Source: Eubacterium sp. 1001713B170207_170306_E7
GTDB taxonomy: Bacteria > Bacillota > Clostridia > Eubacteriales > Eubacteriaceae
Reading direction: 5' to 3'
NCBI RefSeq assembly: GCF_015547515.1
Contig: NZ_JADMVE010000010.1
Span: forward strand, 62,001-126,000
DNA: 64,000 nucleotides
A program made the position numbers and the translations under genes. The notes under the pieces are model-generated. The model was not told the origin of the DNA. It did not search any database and saw only the letters and a list, made by a program, of their open reading frames with translations. Positions within the stretch are counted from its first letter, which is position 1; each line of letters starts with the position of its first letter. This document shows positions 17,203-25,564 of the stretch, one piece after another.

Positions 17203-19270
17203 GGCAAACCGCCGTGAGGAGCGGAAAAACACCGTTGTGCCCTTTCCGGAGGAGATTACCCATCTGGCAGAGGTCAGCGGCTGCCTGGACGCGGCTCTCA
17301 AAGCCGCGGAGCACAATGTGGGACGGGCGGATGAAAACTATATGGAAACCAAGCGCTACATGGTCGAAAACCGTGGTGAGATTGACCCTCACGAAATGTT
17401 CCAGAATGAGCTGGCCTTAAAACAGCTCGACCAGAAAGGGGCCTTTGCGGTAGGCATCCGGGAAAAGCTGGCGCGGCTGAAGGCCTCACCCTACTTTGCC
17501 CGCATTGATTTTCAATATGAGGATGAGGAGGAAGCCGAAAAATATTACATCGGCCCGGCCTCCTTCAACCACGACAACGAGCTGCTGATCTGTGACTGGC
17601 GCGCGCCGGTGGCGGGTATGTTTTACGACTGTGAAATCGGGCCGGCAGGCTATGAAGCACCCGCAGGCAGAATCGAGGGTAAGCTAATCCGCAGGCGGCA
17701 GTTTAAAATCAAAAACGGAAAAATGGAGTACGCGCTGGAAAGCTCGGTCAATATTCAGGATGATGTGCTGCAGCGAGAGCTGAGCCATACCTCAGACAAA
17801 AAGATGAAATCCATTATCGCCACGATCCAGAAGGAACAGAATAAAATCATCCGGAACGAAAAGGCCAGAACCATGATTATCCAGGGGGTGGCCGGCTCGG
17901 GTAAGACCTCCATTGCCCTGCACCGGGTCGCCTTTCTGCTGTACCGCTTCAAGGAGCAGCTGACAGCGGACAACATCGCCATTCTATCGCCCAATAAGGT
18001 CTTTGGGGACTACATTTCAAATGTTTTGCCAGAGCTTGGCGAGCAGCCTGTTTATGAAATAAGCTTTGAGGATATTGCCGAAGAACAGCTGGAGGGAAGC
18101 CTCAGGTTTGAACGGGACAGGGATCCATTGGAGAGCGGAGATGAAAACTGGGCAGCGCGGGCCAGACTAAAGTCGAGCCTTGGCTTTAAGACACAGATGG
18201 ACGCCTATCTGAACAGCCTGTCTGACCGCGTATTTATACCGGCGGATTACCGCTGCGGCCGGTTTACGGCAGCGGCAGAGTGGATAAATACTCTGTTTGA
18301 GTCCGACGGCGGGCAGCCCTTTAAAAAGCGCCTGAGGCGCATGGCAGAGACAATCCACGAGCGCTTTGAAACAGAAAATATCCGGGGTGAGGCTGTTCCG
18401 AAGCCAGGCGAAATCCAGAAAAGTCTCAGCGCGATGCTCAGGGTGAAGAGTACCCTTTCCCTTTACAAGGATTTTTATCAGCAGGCCGGGCTGTCCCACA
18501 TGCTCGTCATGCCTGAAAAAAAGACCCTCGAGTGGGCGGATGTCTATCCGTATTTGTATTTTAAAGCCGCTTTTGAAGGCTTGAAGGAGGATAAACGAAC
18601 CCAGCACCTGGTGGTCGATGAAATGCAGGATTACACACCGGTTCAGTATGCGGTGCTCAACGGGCTGTACCGCTGCCCTAAAACCATTCTGGGCGATTTT
18701 GGGCAGTGCGTCAACCCCAACAACCAAAACACCCTGGAGGATATGAAAAAACTCTACAGCGGTGCTGAGTTTGCGGTCCTCAATAAAAGCTACCGCTCCA
18801 CCTGTGAGATTATAGAATTTGCCGGGAAAATAAAACCGGACAACGCGCTGGAACCCATTGAGCGCCACGGGAAGCCTCCGGAGATCATCCGCTGCCAGAA
18901 CCGGCAGGCGCTGCTTGAGAAGCTCGAAGATGAAATCCGGACCTTTGAGAAAAGCGAATGGACATCGCTGGGGATTATTCTGAAAACAAACGGTGAGGCC
19001 AAGACGCTGTACGGCCTGCTGTCAGAAAAACACAGCGTCCATCTGATCACGCCAGAGAGCACAAGCTTTGAGGACGGCATTTCCATCACATCCATTCAAA
19101 TGTCCAAGGGCCTGGAATTTGACGCGGTTCTTATTCCTGACGCAGACAAAAGCCATTACAGCGGCGATTATGACAGAAGCCTGCTTTACGTTGCCTGCAC
19201 CCGGGCCATGCACAGGCTGACGCTTCTTTACTGCGGGGAGATATCTGTATTGATCCCGGATGTTACTTAA
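17192..19270 (+). CDS. HelD/HelR-like UvrD-family ATPase
   Basis: 692 residues. An N-terminal coiled-coil region (about 20-90) is followed by CDWRAPVAGMFYD, typical of HelD proteins. Walker A (GVAGSGKTS) is at about 231-239, and further superfamily 1 motifs include VVDEMQDYTPVQY (motif II), GDFGQCVNP and VACTRAMHRLTLLY (motif VI). HelD proteins bind RNA polymerase and recycle stalled complexes; this copy is slightly shorter than Bacillus HelD (about 774). ATG at 17192 (MKHKANRRE) has GGAGGG upstream; a longer frame would lie inside the preceding gene. Its 3' end overlaps the convergent GltS-like gene by 4 nt. A DNA helicase role cannot be excluded. Confidence 0.82.
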   Translation: MKHKANRREERKNTVVPFPEEITHLAEVSGCLDAALKAAEHNVGRADENYMETKRYMVENRGEIDPHEMFQNELALKQLDQKGAFAVGIREKLARLKASPYFARIDFQYEDEEEAEKYYIGPASFNHDNELLICDWRAPVAGMFYDCEIGPAGYEAPAGRIEGKLIRRRQFKIKNGKMEYALESSVNIQDDVLQRELSHTSDKKMKSIIATIQKEQNKIIRNEKARTMIIQGVAGSGKTSIALHRVAFLLYRFKEQLTADNIAILSPNKVFGDYISNVLPELGEQPVYEISFEDIAEEQLEGSLRFERDRDPLESGDENWAARARLKSSLGFKTQMDAYLNSLSDRVFIPADYRCGRFTAAAEWINTLFESDGGQPFKKRLRRMAETIHERFETENIRGEAVPKPGEIQKSLSAMLRVKSTLSLYKDFYQQAGLSHMLVMPEKKTLEWADVYPYLYFKAAFEGLKEDKRTQHLVVDEMQDYTPVQYAVLNGLYRCPKTILGDFGQCVNPNNQNTLEDMKKLYSGAEFAVLNKSYRSTCEIIEFAGKIKPDNALEPIERHGKPPEIIRCQNRQALLEKLEDEIRTFEKSEWTSLGIILKTNGEAKTLYGLLSEKHSVHLITPESTSFEDGISITSIQMSKGLEFDAVLIPDADKSHYSGDYDRSLLYVACTRAMHRLTLLYCGEISVLIPDVT

Positions 19271-20613
19271 TATAAATTGTGTTGTTTTTGCTTTTTTATG
19301 CGTTGTGCGCTGATAAGAAGAAAAGCGAAAAAGATAAGTAGTATACAGCCAGTGAGAAATCCATGATGGTATGCAGTAAAGACAGGGATAAAGGTAATCA
19401 TGGCCAGCTCAATAATTGAGATCAGCACATAGGCAAAGCCGTAATCCTCCAAGGTTCCGCTTTTCATATCCGGATCAACGATCCGCAGGAGGATGATGCC
19501 GATGGCAACAACACCCATATTCCAGCCGAAAATAAAAATACCCCGTTCAAACCAGTTGTCAGTGTATAGTTTTTTACAGACAACAAAAACATAAAAAAGG
19601 CAGTAGACAACGCCCAAAAGACTCATGATCATAATGGGGAGAAGGTATTCGCTTACCACAGAAACTCGGATTGAAGCGATACCAAAAAATACTAGATAGT
19701 CTGTAATACTGGAACCAACTCGGCTGATGGTATTCCGGTCAATGCTTTTATCAAGACGGAGAAGATTTAAAAGCCAGTTGATAAAAACGCCGCAGAACAT
19801 GGAAAGGCAGACCATGGGCAGAGAAAAGCTTAAATTGAGGAAACCGTAGAGGTAGTCAATAAGGTATGCGCCTCCTGCGGCCATTAGAATTAATGCCAGA
19901 TGCCAGGTCAGGGTTTCAAGGGAGATGGAGCAGGTAGTTTCTTTGCCGAGTGCATTTTGTTCAGTAATCTTGAAAAAGCCTGTGCGCATGCTTTCGGGAA
20001 GGCTGGACATATTGGTTATATACTGTGTATAGCCTTTTTTAATAGCATAATTAATGGCGGCAATACCGATTAAAACGCCGAGAATGAGGCCGATGGTAGC
20101 AAAGGTCTGCCCGATGGTAACAGCCTCCTCCCAGCCTGCAATATCCTGAAGGGTACCCCCGATTGAAGCCGCGTAGCCGTGTCCGCCTGTAAATCCGGCA
20201 GGCATCATAAGGACAAAGGCAGAATGAAGGTCTGGGAAAAGCAGTGCAAAAACAGAAGTGCCGATGACAAGTGCGAATCCAAACTGTCCGGTTTCAGCGG
20301 CCATATTAAGCAGAAAGGTATCCTCCACACTGGTGATCGTTTTTTTAAGACTTCCGTTAGATTGACGTCCGATAAAGAGTGAACCGAAAAGGACAATGAT
20401 CAGTGTATAGGGATAACTGGAAAGGGCGCTGCTGAAAGGGAGCACCGCCAGACCCTCCGGACCGAGTAAAAGCCCAAGAAAGCCGGCGATTAATGGAGCA
20501 GGCAAAAAAAGATTCTGTATTATTTTGATTTTTGCACGTAGTATCTGGGCGGTAAAGATTAACAACGATGCCAAAGCAATATCTGTAATAAGCGACGTAA
20601 CTGAATATTCCAT
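19267..20613 (-). CDS. GltS-like sodium:solute symporter
   Basis: 448 residues with about 11 hydrophobic segments. The GltS family is indicated by LPAPLIAGFLGLLLGPEGL in the first half, GFTGGHGYAASIGGTLQD (the glycine-rich GHG loop) and a second-half repeat. Family members carry glutamate or related carboxylates with Na+. ATG at 20613 has AAGGGGA upstream. It follows mttB4 by 64 nt on the same strand and may be in the MFS-mttB4 operon, so the real substrate could be an amine or its product (inference). Confidence 0.8.
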   Translation of the reverse strand: MEYSVTSLITDIALASLLIFTAQILRAKIKIIQNLFLPAPLIAGFLGLLLGPEGLAVLPFSSALSSYPYTLIIVLFGSLFIGRQSNGSLKKTITSVEDTFLLNMAAETGQFGFALVIGTSVFALLFPDLHSAFVLMMPAGFTGGHGYAASIGGTLQDIAGWEEAVTIGQTFATIGLILGVLIGIAAINYAIKKGYTQYITNMSSLPESMRTGFFKITEQNALGKETTCSISLETLTWHLALILMAAGGAYLIDYLYGFLNLSFSLPMVCLSMFCGVFINWLLNLLRLDKSIDRNTISRVGSSITDYLVFFGIASIRVSVVSEYLLPIMIMSLLGVVYCLFYVFVVCKKLYTDNWFERGIFIFGWNMGVVAIGIILLRIVDPDMKSGTLEDYGFAYVLISIIELAMITFIPVFTAYHHGFLTGCILLIFFAFLLISAQRIKKQKQHNLY

Positions 20614-20677
20614 ATTATTCCCCTTTTCAGAATAGCACAAAATGCAGGGAAAATATTTATTTTCCCTGCAAGTCAGA

Positions 20678-22123
20678 TTAAATTGAATTTTTATAGGATT
20701 CTGGCAGGTAAGCTTCTATAATTTTCAGGCGATCACCTGAAATATCCGGCGCGGTATACGCTGCAATACGGGCTTCGACGGCTTCCTTTAGGACAGAACG
20801 TACAGATTTCGATCCGGCGTTCTGCCATTGATTAGGATCTTCTTTATTCATATATTTTGACATAAAGAATTCCTGCCGATAGGTTTTAGGGGTTCTTCCG
20901 GAAAGGAAGGTGCCGCGGGGACCTGTTTTTTCAATATCTTTCATTAAAAAGAGCTTATCTTCGCAGTTGACACCGCGTTGCATCCGTCGGGCTATGGTGT
21001 AGGCCTCCTCATCCATCAGGAATTTTTCAAAGCTGATGACATTGAAGGTACCGATGGTACCGCAGCCGTGATGAATAAAATCAGCGCCACAGTCAACAGA
21101 GGTTTCAATCATCATCATTGCTTCCATACCTGCCTGAATATCACAGTCCTTTGCATCGCTGAGACCCCCGCCAGTACGGAAGGGGAGATTGTAATAATCC
21201 GCCAGACCGGCAGTCACATAACAGACGAGTGCTGTTTCCGGTGTACCAATTGTCAGCTGAACGGCCCGCATATCAGTAGAGCCTGAGGTGTTGCCGTAAA
21301 TGAATGCGCAGTCAGGATTGATAAGCTTGCAGAGAACATAACCCATAAGCACCTCAGCGTTGGTCATTGCCATCATTCCAGCAATGGAGGCAGGGGCTGT
21401 CATAAGTGGCATGCCGCAGGGGGCCAGCCAGATAGCCTGACCGGCTTCGCAGATGGCATAGGCCATGTCAATCTGTCCCCCATGAAGCGCAAGAGGGCTG
21501 AGTGTATTCATTGCGCCAATATGTACGATTTTTTCACTGTTTTCAACACCTTCAAAGGCCTTGAAAATTTTAATTCCGCGCTTGTATTCTGAGTGAATCT
21601 GATTTTCCGGCACATTAAACATGTTTGGTCTTGCGGTAAATGCGGGTTTATGGCTGTATTTAAGTGCCGTTACCATATTTCCGAATTTCAGCTGGTTGTC
21701 AGAAAGGTTTGTATGATCAACTGTGAAATTGATTGAGTTAAAATCCGTGATGGGGCTGGTGTCAGAGAGCTTAAATTGTGTAATAACATCCTCATCTGTC
21801 ATTTTACGGATATAGCCGTCATCGTTGATATAAATATTACTGGAGGCTGGTCCGACCAGTGAGCTGCCGCCTCCAACGGTGAGAGGCTTGTCCAATGTAC
21901 TGGAATACAGATCAAAGGTTGGTTTTGCCAGAGCCAGCGCAGCATCAACCATTTTTGTGCTGAGCTTGACAAGGTGGCCCTCCACATGGGCACCGTGCTG
22001 CTTTAGAAGGGTGCAGGCTTTATCATGATCAACCTGAATCCCAATATTTTCCAGAATATACAGAGATTTTTCATGAATTTTTTCAATTGCTGATTTAGAA
22101 ATATATTTTTCGTAATTTTTCAT
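20678..22123 (-). CDS. MttB-family corrinoid methyltransferase 4 (non-pyrrolysine)
   Basis: 481 residues, no internal UAG. Seen: MTAPASIAGMMAMTNAEVLMG, and GPRGTFLSGRTPKTYRQE near the C-terminus. The N-terminus (MKNYEKYISKSAIEKIHE) and most blocks resemble MttB1, so the two share a recent ancestor and may act on related substrates. ATG at 22123; AAAGGTG lies upstream at a rather long distance. It sits 34 nt after MFS 2 and before the GltS-like gene. Unlike the other three copies it has no sigma-54 promoter or activator; control appears to come from the TetR-type gene at 23662 (inference). Confidence 0.9.
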   Translation of the reverse strand: MKNYEKYISKSAIEKIHEKSLYILENIGIQVDHDKACTLLKQHGAHVEGHLVKLSTKMVDAALALAKPTFDLYSSTLDKPLTVGGGSSLVGPASSNIYINDDGYIRKMTDEDVITQFKLSDTSPITDFNSINFTVDHTNLSDNQLKFGNMVTALKYSHKPAFTARPNMFNVPENQIHSEYKRGIKIFKAFEGVENSEKIVHIGAMNTLSPLALHGGQIDMAYAICEAGQAIWLAPCGMPLMTAPASIAGMMAMTNAEVLMGYVLCKLINPDCAFIYGNTSGSTDMRAVQLTIGTPETALVCYVTAGLADYYNLPFRTGGGLSDAKDCDIQAGMEAMMMIETSVDCGADFIHHGCGTIGTFNVISFEKFLMDEEAYTIARRMQRGVNCEDKLFLMKDIEKTGPRGTFLSGRTPKTYRQEFFMSKYMNKEDPNQWQNAGSKSVRSVLKEAVEARIAAYTAPDISGDRLKIIEAYLPESYKNSI

Positions 22124-22157
22124 TTTTGTTTACACTTTCACCTTTATACTGAGAATT

Positions 22158-23450
22158 TTACTGTTTAATATTAGAGGAGGCTTCCTCTTTTTCAGCGGCA
22201 ATACGCGCCAGACGGATGGCCTTAAGCTCTTTAATATTTTCTTTGTTTCGGATATGGAAGATAATGGCAATGACGCAGGCAAATAAGGCAAAGGCTCCGG
22301 AGATATTGAAGATTATGCCATAGCAGACACTGGGATCATTGTTCTGAATAATGTTTCCATTTATGATGGGTAAAAAACTATCGGGTAGAAAGCCGATGGT
22401 CGATAATATACCAGTGACCGTACCGGCCATAAACAAGGGCATTTTAGCTTCGGACTGGGTAGCAAAATAGAGTCCTCTCACAGCACCGATTAAAATATAA
22501 CCCATCGCACCGCCAACAAAGATACCAATGACATTCGCTGTGCCAGTTGGAAGCAGGGGAAGACCAAAATTGAAAGCAGCCAGAAGGAGTGTCATAACGA
22601 TGATAGATTTGGAAATCCCAAACCGGTCTCCAACCAAGGCTGAAATGTAAGAGCCAACCGGGCGCATGTATTCACGGAAGTTCCCAAGGATAGCCCCTCC
22701 AAGCGCAGAAAGCCCAAACATGCTGGTAGCGTAAGGTGTAATATAACGAAGATTGACATTGGTGGCAAAAACACCAAGAATAATGAAAGACATAAGCCAT
22801 ACATTAGGATCCTTTAAAGCAGAGAAAAGGATTTTAACCACGCCTTCCCCTTCGGGTTTTTCGACGGTATCGCGGTCAAAGATAAAATGGATCAACAGGC
22901 CGATGAGGACATTCATGCCGGCAAAAATATAAATAACAACACGGAGACCGAAGATTTTGTCAGCAAAGACGCCAAAGAGAATCAGGGCGACAGTGCTTAC
23001 AACTGATGAGAGAACATTGCGTGTACCCTCCATGGAAGCGAGGGCAGTACCTTCACCGCCGGCCTTTGCAAAAATACGCGTCGCTTTGATGAGCGCAGCC
23101 CAAAAGGTCAAGGTGGTTGTGATTCCCATAGCTCCGAACAGGATAACCATGATTGTGTAGGAAGGGAAGAATCCGACAAAGACAGCCAGAAGTCCTGTTG
23201 CGAGATAGGATGCAGACAACAATGTCCTGGAGGAGATGCGGTCAGCAAGCAGGCCTCCTAAAAAGTATGTGGCAATGGTCATCGTGGTATAAGCACTCTG
23301 GATAATACCTAACTGAATATCGGTAGCACCGGTGGCAGCCTGGAAGGTGTCATAATACAGACCGATCATGTAAGGAACATAGTAAATGATACTGGCACCG
23401 CTCAAACACAGGAATTGAACAATACGTTTTAAATTCAATTGCTTTTTCAT
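22158..23450 (-). CDS. Major facilitator superfamily transporter 2
   Basis: 430 residues with about 12 transmembrane segments and the motif-A-like loop GGLLADRISSRTLL, plus ALVGDRFGISKS in the second half. It resembles MFS 1 at 3813, which also belongs to an mttB operon. ATG at 23450 follows GAGAGGAAA. It is first in the MFS-mttB4-GltS unit and divergent from the TetR-type regulator, across three identical palindromic operators. Substrate unknown; co-location with mttB suggests a methylated amine or its product. Confidence 0.85.
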   Translation of the reverse strand: MKKQLNLKRIVQFLCLSGASIIYYVPYMIGLYYDTFQAATGATDIQLGIIQSAYTTMTIATYFLGGLLADRISSRTLLSASYLATGLLAVFVGFFPSYTIMVILFGAMGITTTLTFWAALIKATRIFAKAGGEGTALASMEGTRNVLSSVVSTVALILFGVFADKIFGLRVVIYIFAGMNVLIGLLIHFIFDRDTVEKPEGEGVVKILFSALKDPNVWLMSFIILGVFATNVNLRYITPYATSMFGLSALGGAILGNFREYMRPVGSYISALVGDRFGISKSIIVMTLLLAAFNFGLPLLPTGTANVIGIFVGGAMGYILIGAVRGLYFATQSEAKMPLFMAGTVTGILSTIGFLPDSFLPIINGNIIQNNDPSVCYGIIFNISGAFALFACVIAIIFHIRNKENIKELKAIRLARIAAEKEEASSNIKQ

Positions 23451-23492
23451 AAATTTCCTCTCTCTTTCTGTAAAAATACCGCGCGTAATATT

Positions 23493-23573
23493 TTATACAG
23501 TATAAAAAGTATTTGATGGATTAAATTATACAGTATAAAATTAATTATGTCAACGTTTTTTTATACTGTATAA
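23493..23573. promoter_or_regulatory. Three TATACWGTATA palindromic operators
   Basis: Perfect palindromes TATACAGTATA (23494-23504 and 23527-23537) and TATACTGTATA (23562-23572), start to start 33 and 35 bp apart. They lie in the divergent gap between MFS 2 and the TetR-type gene. They are the obvious candidates for the sites bound by that regulator. Confidence 0.7.
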
Positions 23574-23661
23574 TTTTTGAACTTTGAGGGTTTTATTTTT
23601 AGATTGATGTGTTATAATAAATAAAAAAGATGTTTACTATTGATAGTGGGGATGTGATCGT

Positions 23662-24306
23662 ATTACTTATAAAAAAAGCAAAGAAACAAAAGATCGTATT
23701 ATTTTAGTATCACGTAGACTTTTTTATGAAAAAGGGTTTAAAAAAACTTCGGTACGGCAAATCTGTAAAGAGGCCGAAATTAATCACTCATTGATCTACT
23801 ATTATTTTAAAAATGGAAAGTATGGTATTGCACAGTACTTGATTAACGCGCATATGCGAAAGTGTATAAAAGTGCTTTCAAAACATTATACTTATCGAGG
23901 AGATTATTTGTTATTTCATTTATTACTGATTCGTTTCTTGTTCAGAGAAATTTTACAGGATCCTATAGAATTAGAATGTTATATAAATGCATGGGATATA
24001 GAGCAAATTGATCGGCCTTCATCGATTGAAATTTATACGATTGTTAAGGAACTGGAATTAAATTGTAGCTACACGGATGTTCAAACTGCTGTTTTGATGA
24101 GCGATTATGTTTGGAAGGGTCTTTATGAAGCAAAACAGAACAATATTCTTAAGCTTACGGATTCGGAGATACGTACGCGCACAGATTTAACCAGATGGAT
24201 GAATATTGGCTTAGACAAAGACTTTATTATGGAAAAAATAGCGGCGGCAGAGAAATTTTTGGATAATATTCCAATTTATAACATTCATCTAATTTTAGAA
24301 AACTAA
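23662..24306 (+). CDS. TetR-family transcriptional regulator with no standard start codon
   Basis: About 214 residues. The TetR helix-turn-helix is clear: LFYEKGFKKTSVRQICKEAE, then HSLIYYYFKNG. The frame upstream of this block reaches two stop codons at 23641-23646 with no ATG, GTG or TTG between them. The best start is ATT at 23662, 9 nt after GGGGA, which gives the usual TetR N-terminal length. Alternatively, translation may start at GTG 23654 in another frame and shift -1 on the A7 run at about 23670-23676. It is divergent from MFS 2-mttB4 and likely represses it through the TATACWGTATA sites. The C-terminal ligand domain has no recognisable specificity. Confidence 0.8.
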   Translation: MTYKKSKETKDRIILVSRRLFYEKGFKKTSVRQICKEAEINHSLIYYYFKNGKYGIAQYLINAHMRKCIKVLSKHYTYRGDYLLFHLLLIRFLFREILQDPIELECYINAWDIEQIDRPSSIEIYTIVKELELNCSYTDVQTAVLMSDYVWKGLYEAKQNNILKLTDSEIRTRTDLTRWMNIGLDKDFIMEKIAAAEKFLDNIPIYNIHLILEN

Positions 24307-24470
24307 TTTTCAGGGAAAACCTCTTTAATAATATTGCTATCAGTGTAAAATTATTATAATGTCTAAATATAAAGTTTGAAAATAAAAAGACTTTTAATCA
24401 GTGGATGATAATATAAAGAGCGATACTAACCTGAAAATCAAAGATTTAAAACTGCAGAGAAAAAAGAAAG

Positions 24471-24510
24471 GCACAATGCACTCATTTACATGAGGGAATT
24501 GTGCTCTTTT
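24471..24510. terminator. Bidirectional terminator
   Basis: GCACAAT pairs with ATTGTGC, and an inner CTCAT/ATGAG stem extends the hairpin. It is followed by CTCTTTTTAT on the plus strand and by CTTTCTTTTTTCT on the minus strand. It separates the convergent TetR-type and hydrolase genes. Confidence 0.75.
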
Positions 24511-24522
24511 TATAATGCGCCT

Positions 24523-25335
24523 TTAAAGACGCTTTTCAATCCAGCGGGTCACATCTGCGATGACCTGGTCTTTGATGGCTTCGTTAAAAATTTCGTGCTG
24601 GGTGTTGCCGTAGATTTTAAGCTGTTTATCTTTGGATGCGATCTGCGCAAAAAAATCAGTGGAATCGCTGGGATCAACCAGTGTGTCCTTTTCACCGTGC
24701 AGCAGCAAAACCGGGAGACGGAACGCAGGATTTTCGGTTAACTGCTGGATACCGAGAGACAGCTGCTGGCTCAGGCCAGCTGTGAAATAGGCGGCGTTTA
24801 AAGGATCCGCTTTGTAGGCCGCAGTGACTTCGGGGTCTGAGGTCAGCCGCTTTGCCAGCTTGTTTGGAAAACGGGTCAGAGGGTCAAGGGACTGGGAGAC
24901 ACGGCTGAAGCCGCCCAGATTATCCCGGGTGGCAGCGTCAAACAGAATGGCGCCGTCTGCCCTGTCGGGGTACTTTGTGCAGAAATCAGCCACGGCAAAG
25001 CCGCCCATGCTGTAGCCCAGCAGGAAGAGCCGGAGACCGGGATTTTCAGCCGCAGCGATGTCCACTACACGGCGAAGGTCCTCGGTAATCGCGTCCGGGG
25101 TACTGTAGAAGCCCCGTTCCCCTTCGGATTTGCCGTGCCCCCTCAGGTCGTAGCGGTAGACCTTGAGCCCACAGTCAAAAAGCTTTCCGGCGACAAAGGC
25201 ATACCTGCCGGAATGCTCGCACATACCGTGGGTAATGATCACTACGGCCCTTGGCTGCTCTGGTGCGTCGGTTGTCATATAAAGCTTCAGGCCGTCATCG
25301 GCCTGTATCATTTGCATAATCTGTTCTTTTTTCAT
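24523..25335 (-). CDS. Alpha/beta hydrolase, monoacylglycerol lipase-like
   Basis: 270 residues. The alpha/beta hydrolase fold is shown by the oxyanion segment ITHGMCEHSGRY, RYDLRGHGKSEG, the nucleophile elbow GYSMGG and a late HGEKDTLVDPSDS acid region, with the catalytic His in NTQHEIFNE. This matches the lysophospholipase / monoacylglycerol lipase group (Hydrolase_4). No signal peptide, so it acts in the cytoplasm. ATG at 25335 follows GAGGTAAACC. A perfect 19-bp palindrome just upstream suggests repressor control. Natural substrate unknown. Confidence 0.85.
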   Translation of the reverse strand: MKKEQIMQMIQADDGLKLYMTTDAPEQPRAVVIITHGMCEHSGRYAFVAGKLFDCGLKVYRYDLRGHGKSEGERGFYSTPDAITEDLRRVVDIAAAENPGLRLFLLGYSMGGFAVADFCTKYPDRADGAILFDAATRDNLGGFSRVSQSLDPLTRFPNKLAKRLTSDPEVTAAYKADPLNAAYFTAGLSQQLSLGIQQLTENPAFRLPVLLLHGEKDTLVDPSDSTDFFAQIASKDKQLKIYGNTQHEIFNEAIKDQVIADVTRWIEKRL

Positions 25336-25345
25336 GGTTTACCTC

Positions 25346-25364
25346 GTTTGAAAGCGTTTCAAAC
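25346..25364. promoter_or_regulatory. Palindromic operator upstream of the hydrolase gene
   Basis: GTTTGAAAGCGTTTCAAAC: 8-bp perfect arms around GCG, 10 bp before the start codon and next to its ribosome-binding site. It looks like a LacI-family or similar repressor site. Confidence 0.5.
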
Positions 25365-25463
25365 ATTATATCAGGGCTTTCTTAAGTCTGTATGCTTTTG
25401 TGTGCCTGAGGTGGTGGAGGGCGGCTGCACCAGGTTTAAGACGCGCCATTTTCTATATCAATG

Positions 25464-25492
25464 TTGTTGATTTTGTCAAAATGGTCTATAAT
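25464..25492 (+). promoter_or_regulatory. Sigma-A-type promoter for the HAD hydrolase gene
   Basis: TTGTTG, a 17-nt spacer and a perfect TATAAT, about 70 bp upstream of the start codon. Confidence 0.7.
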
Positions 25493-25564
25493 GGTCAATG
25501 AATATTGACCGCCTGAGATGTGTGGCGGCCGGAAGAAAAATTCACTTTTTATAAAGGAGATTCT

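Noticed and set aside
814-22123. Pyrrolysine-type MttB (trimethylamine methyltransferase)
   Set aside because: All four mttB frames run through without an in-frame UAG, and no pylTSBCD genes are visible.
23654-23706. GTG-started separate small gene before the TetR gene
   Set aside because: It stops after 17 codons (TAG at 23705) and gives no recognisable product; it is only kept as a possible frameshift start.
25346-25364. CcpA cre site
   Set aside because: The spacing is one base shorter than the cre consensus and the 3' C is out of place.
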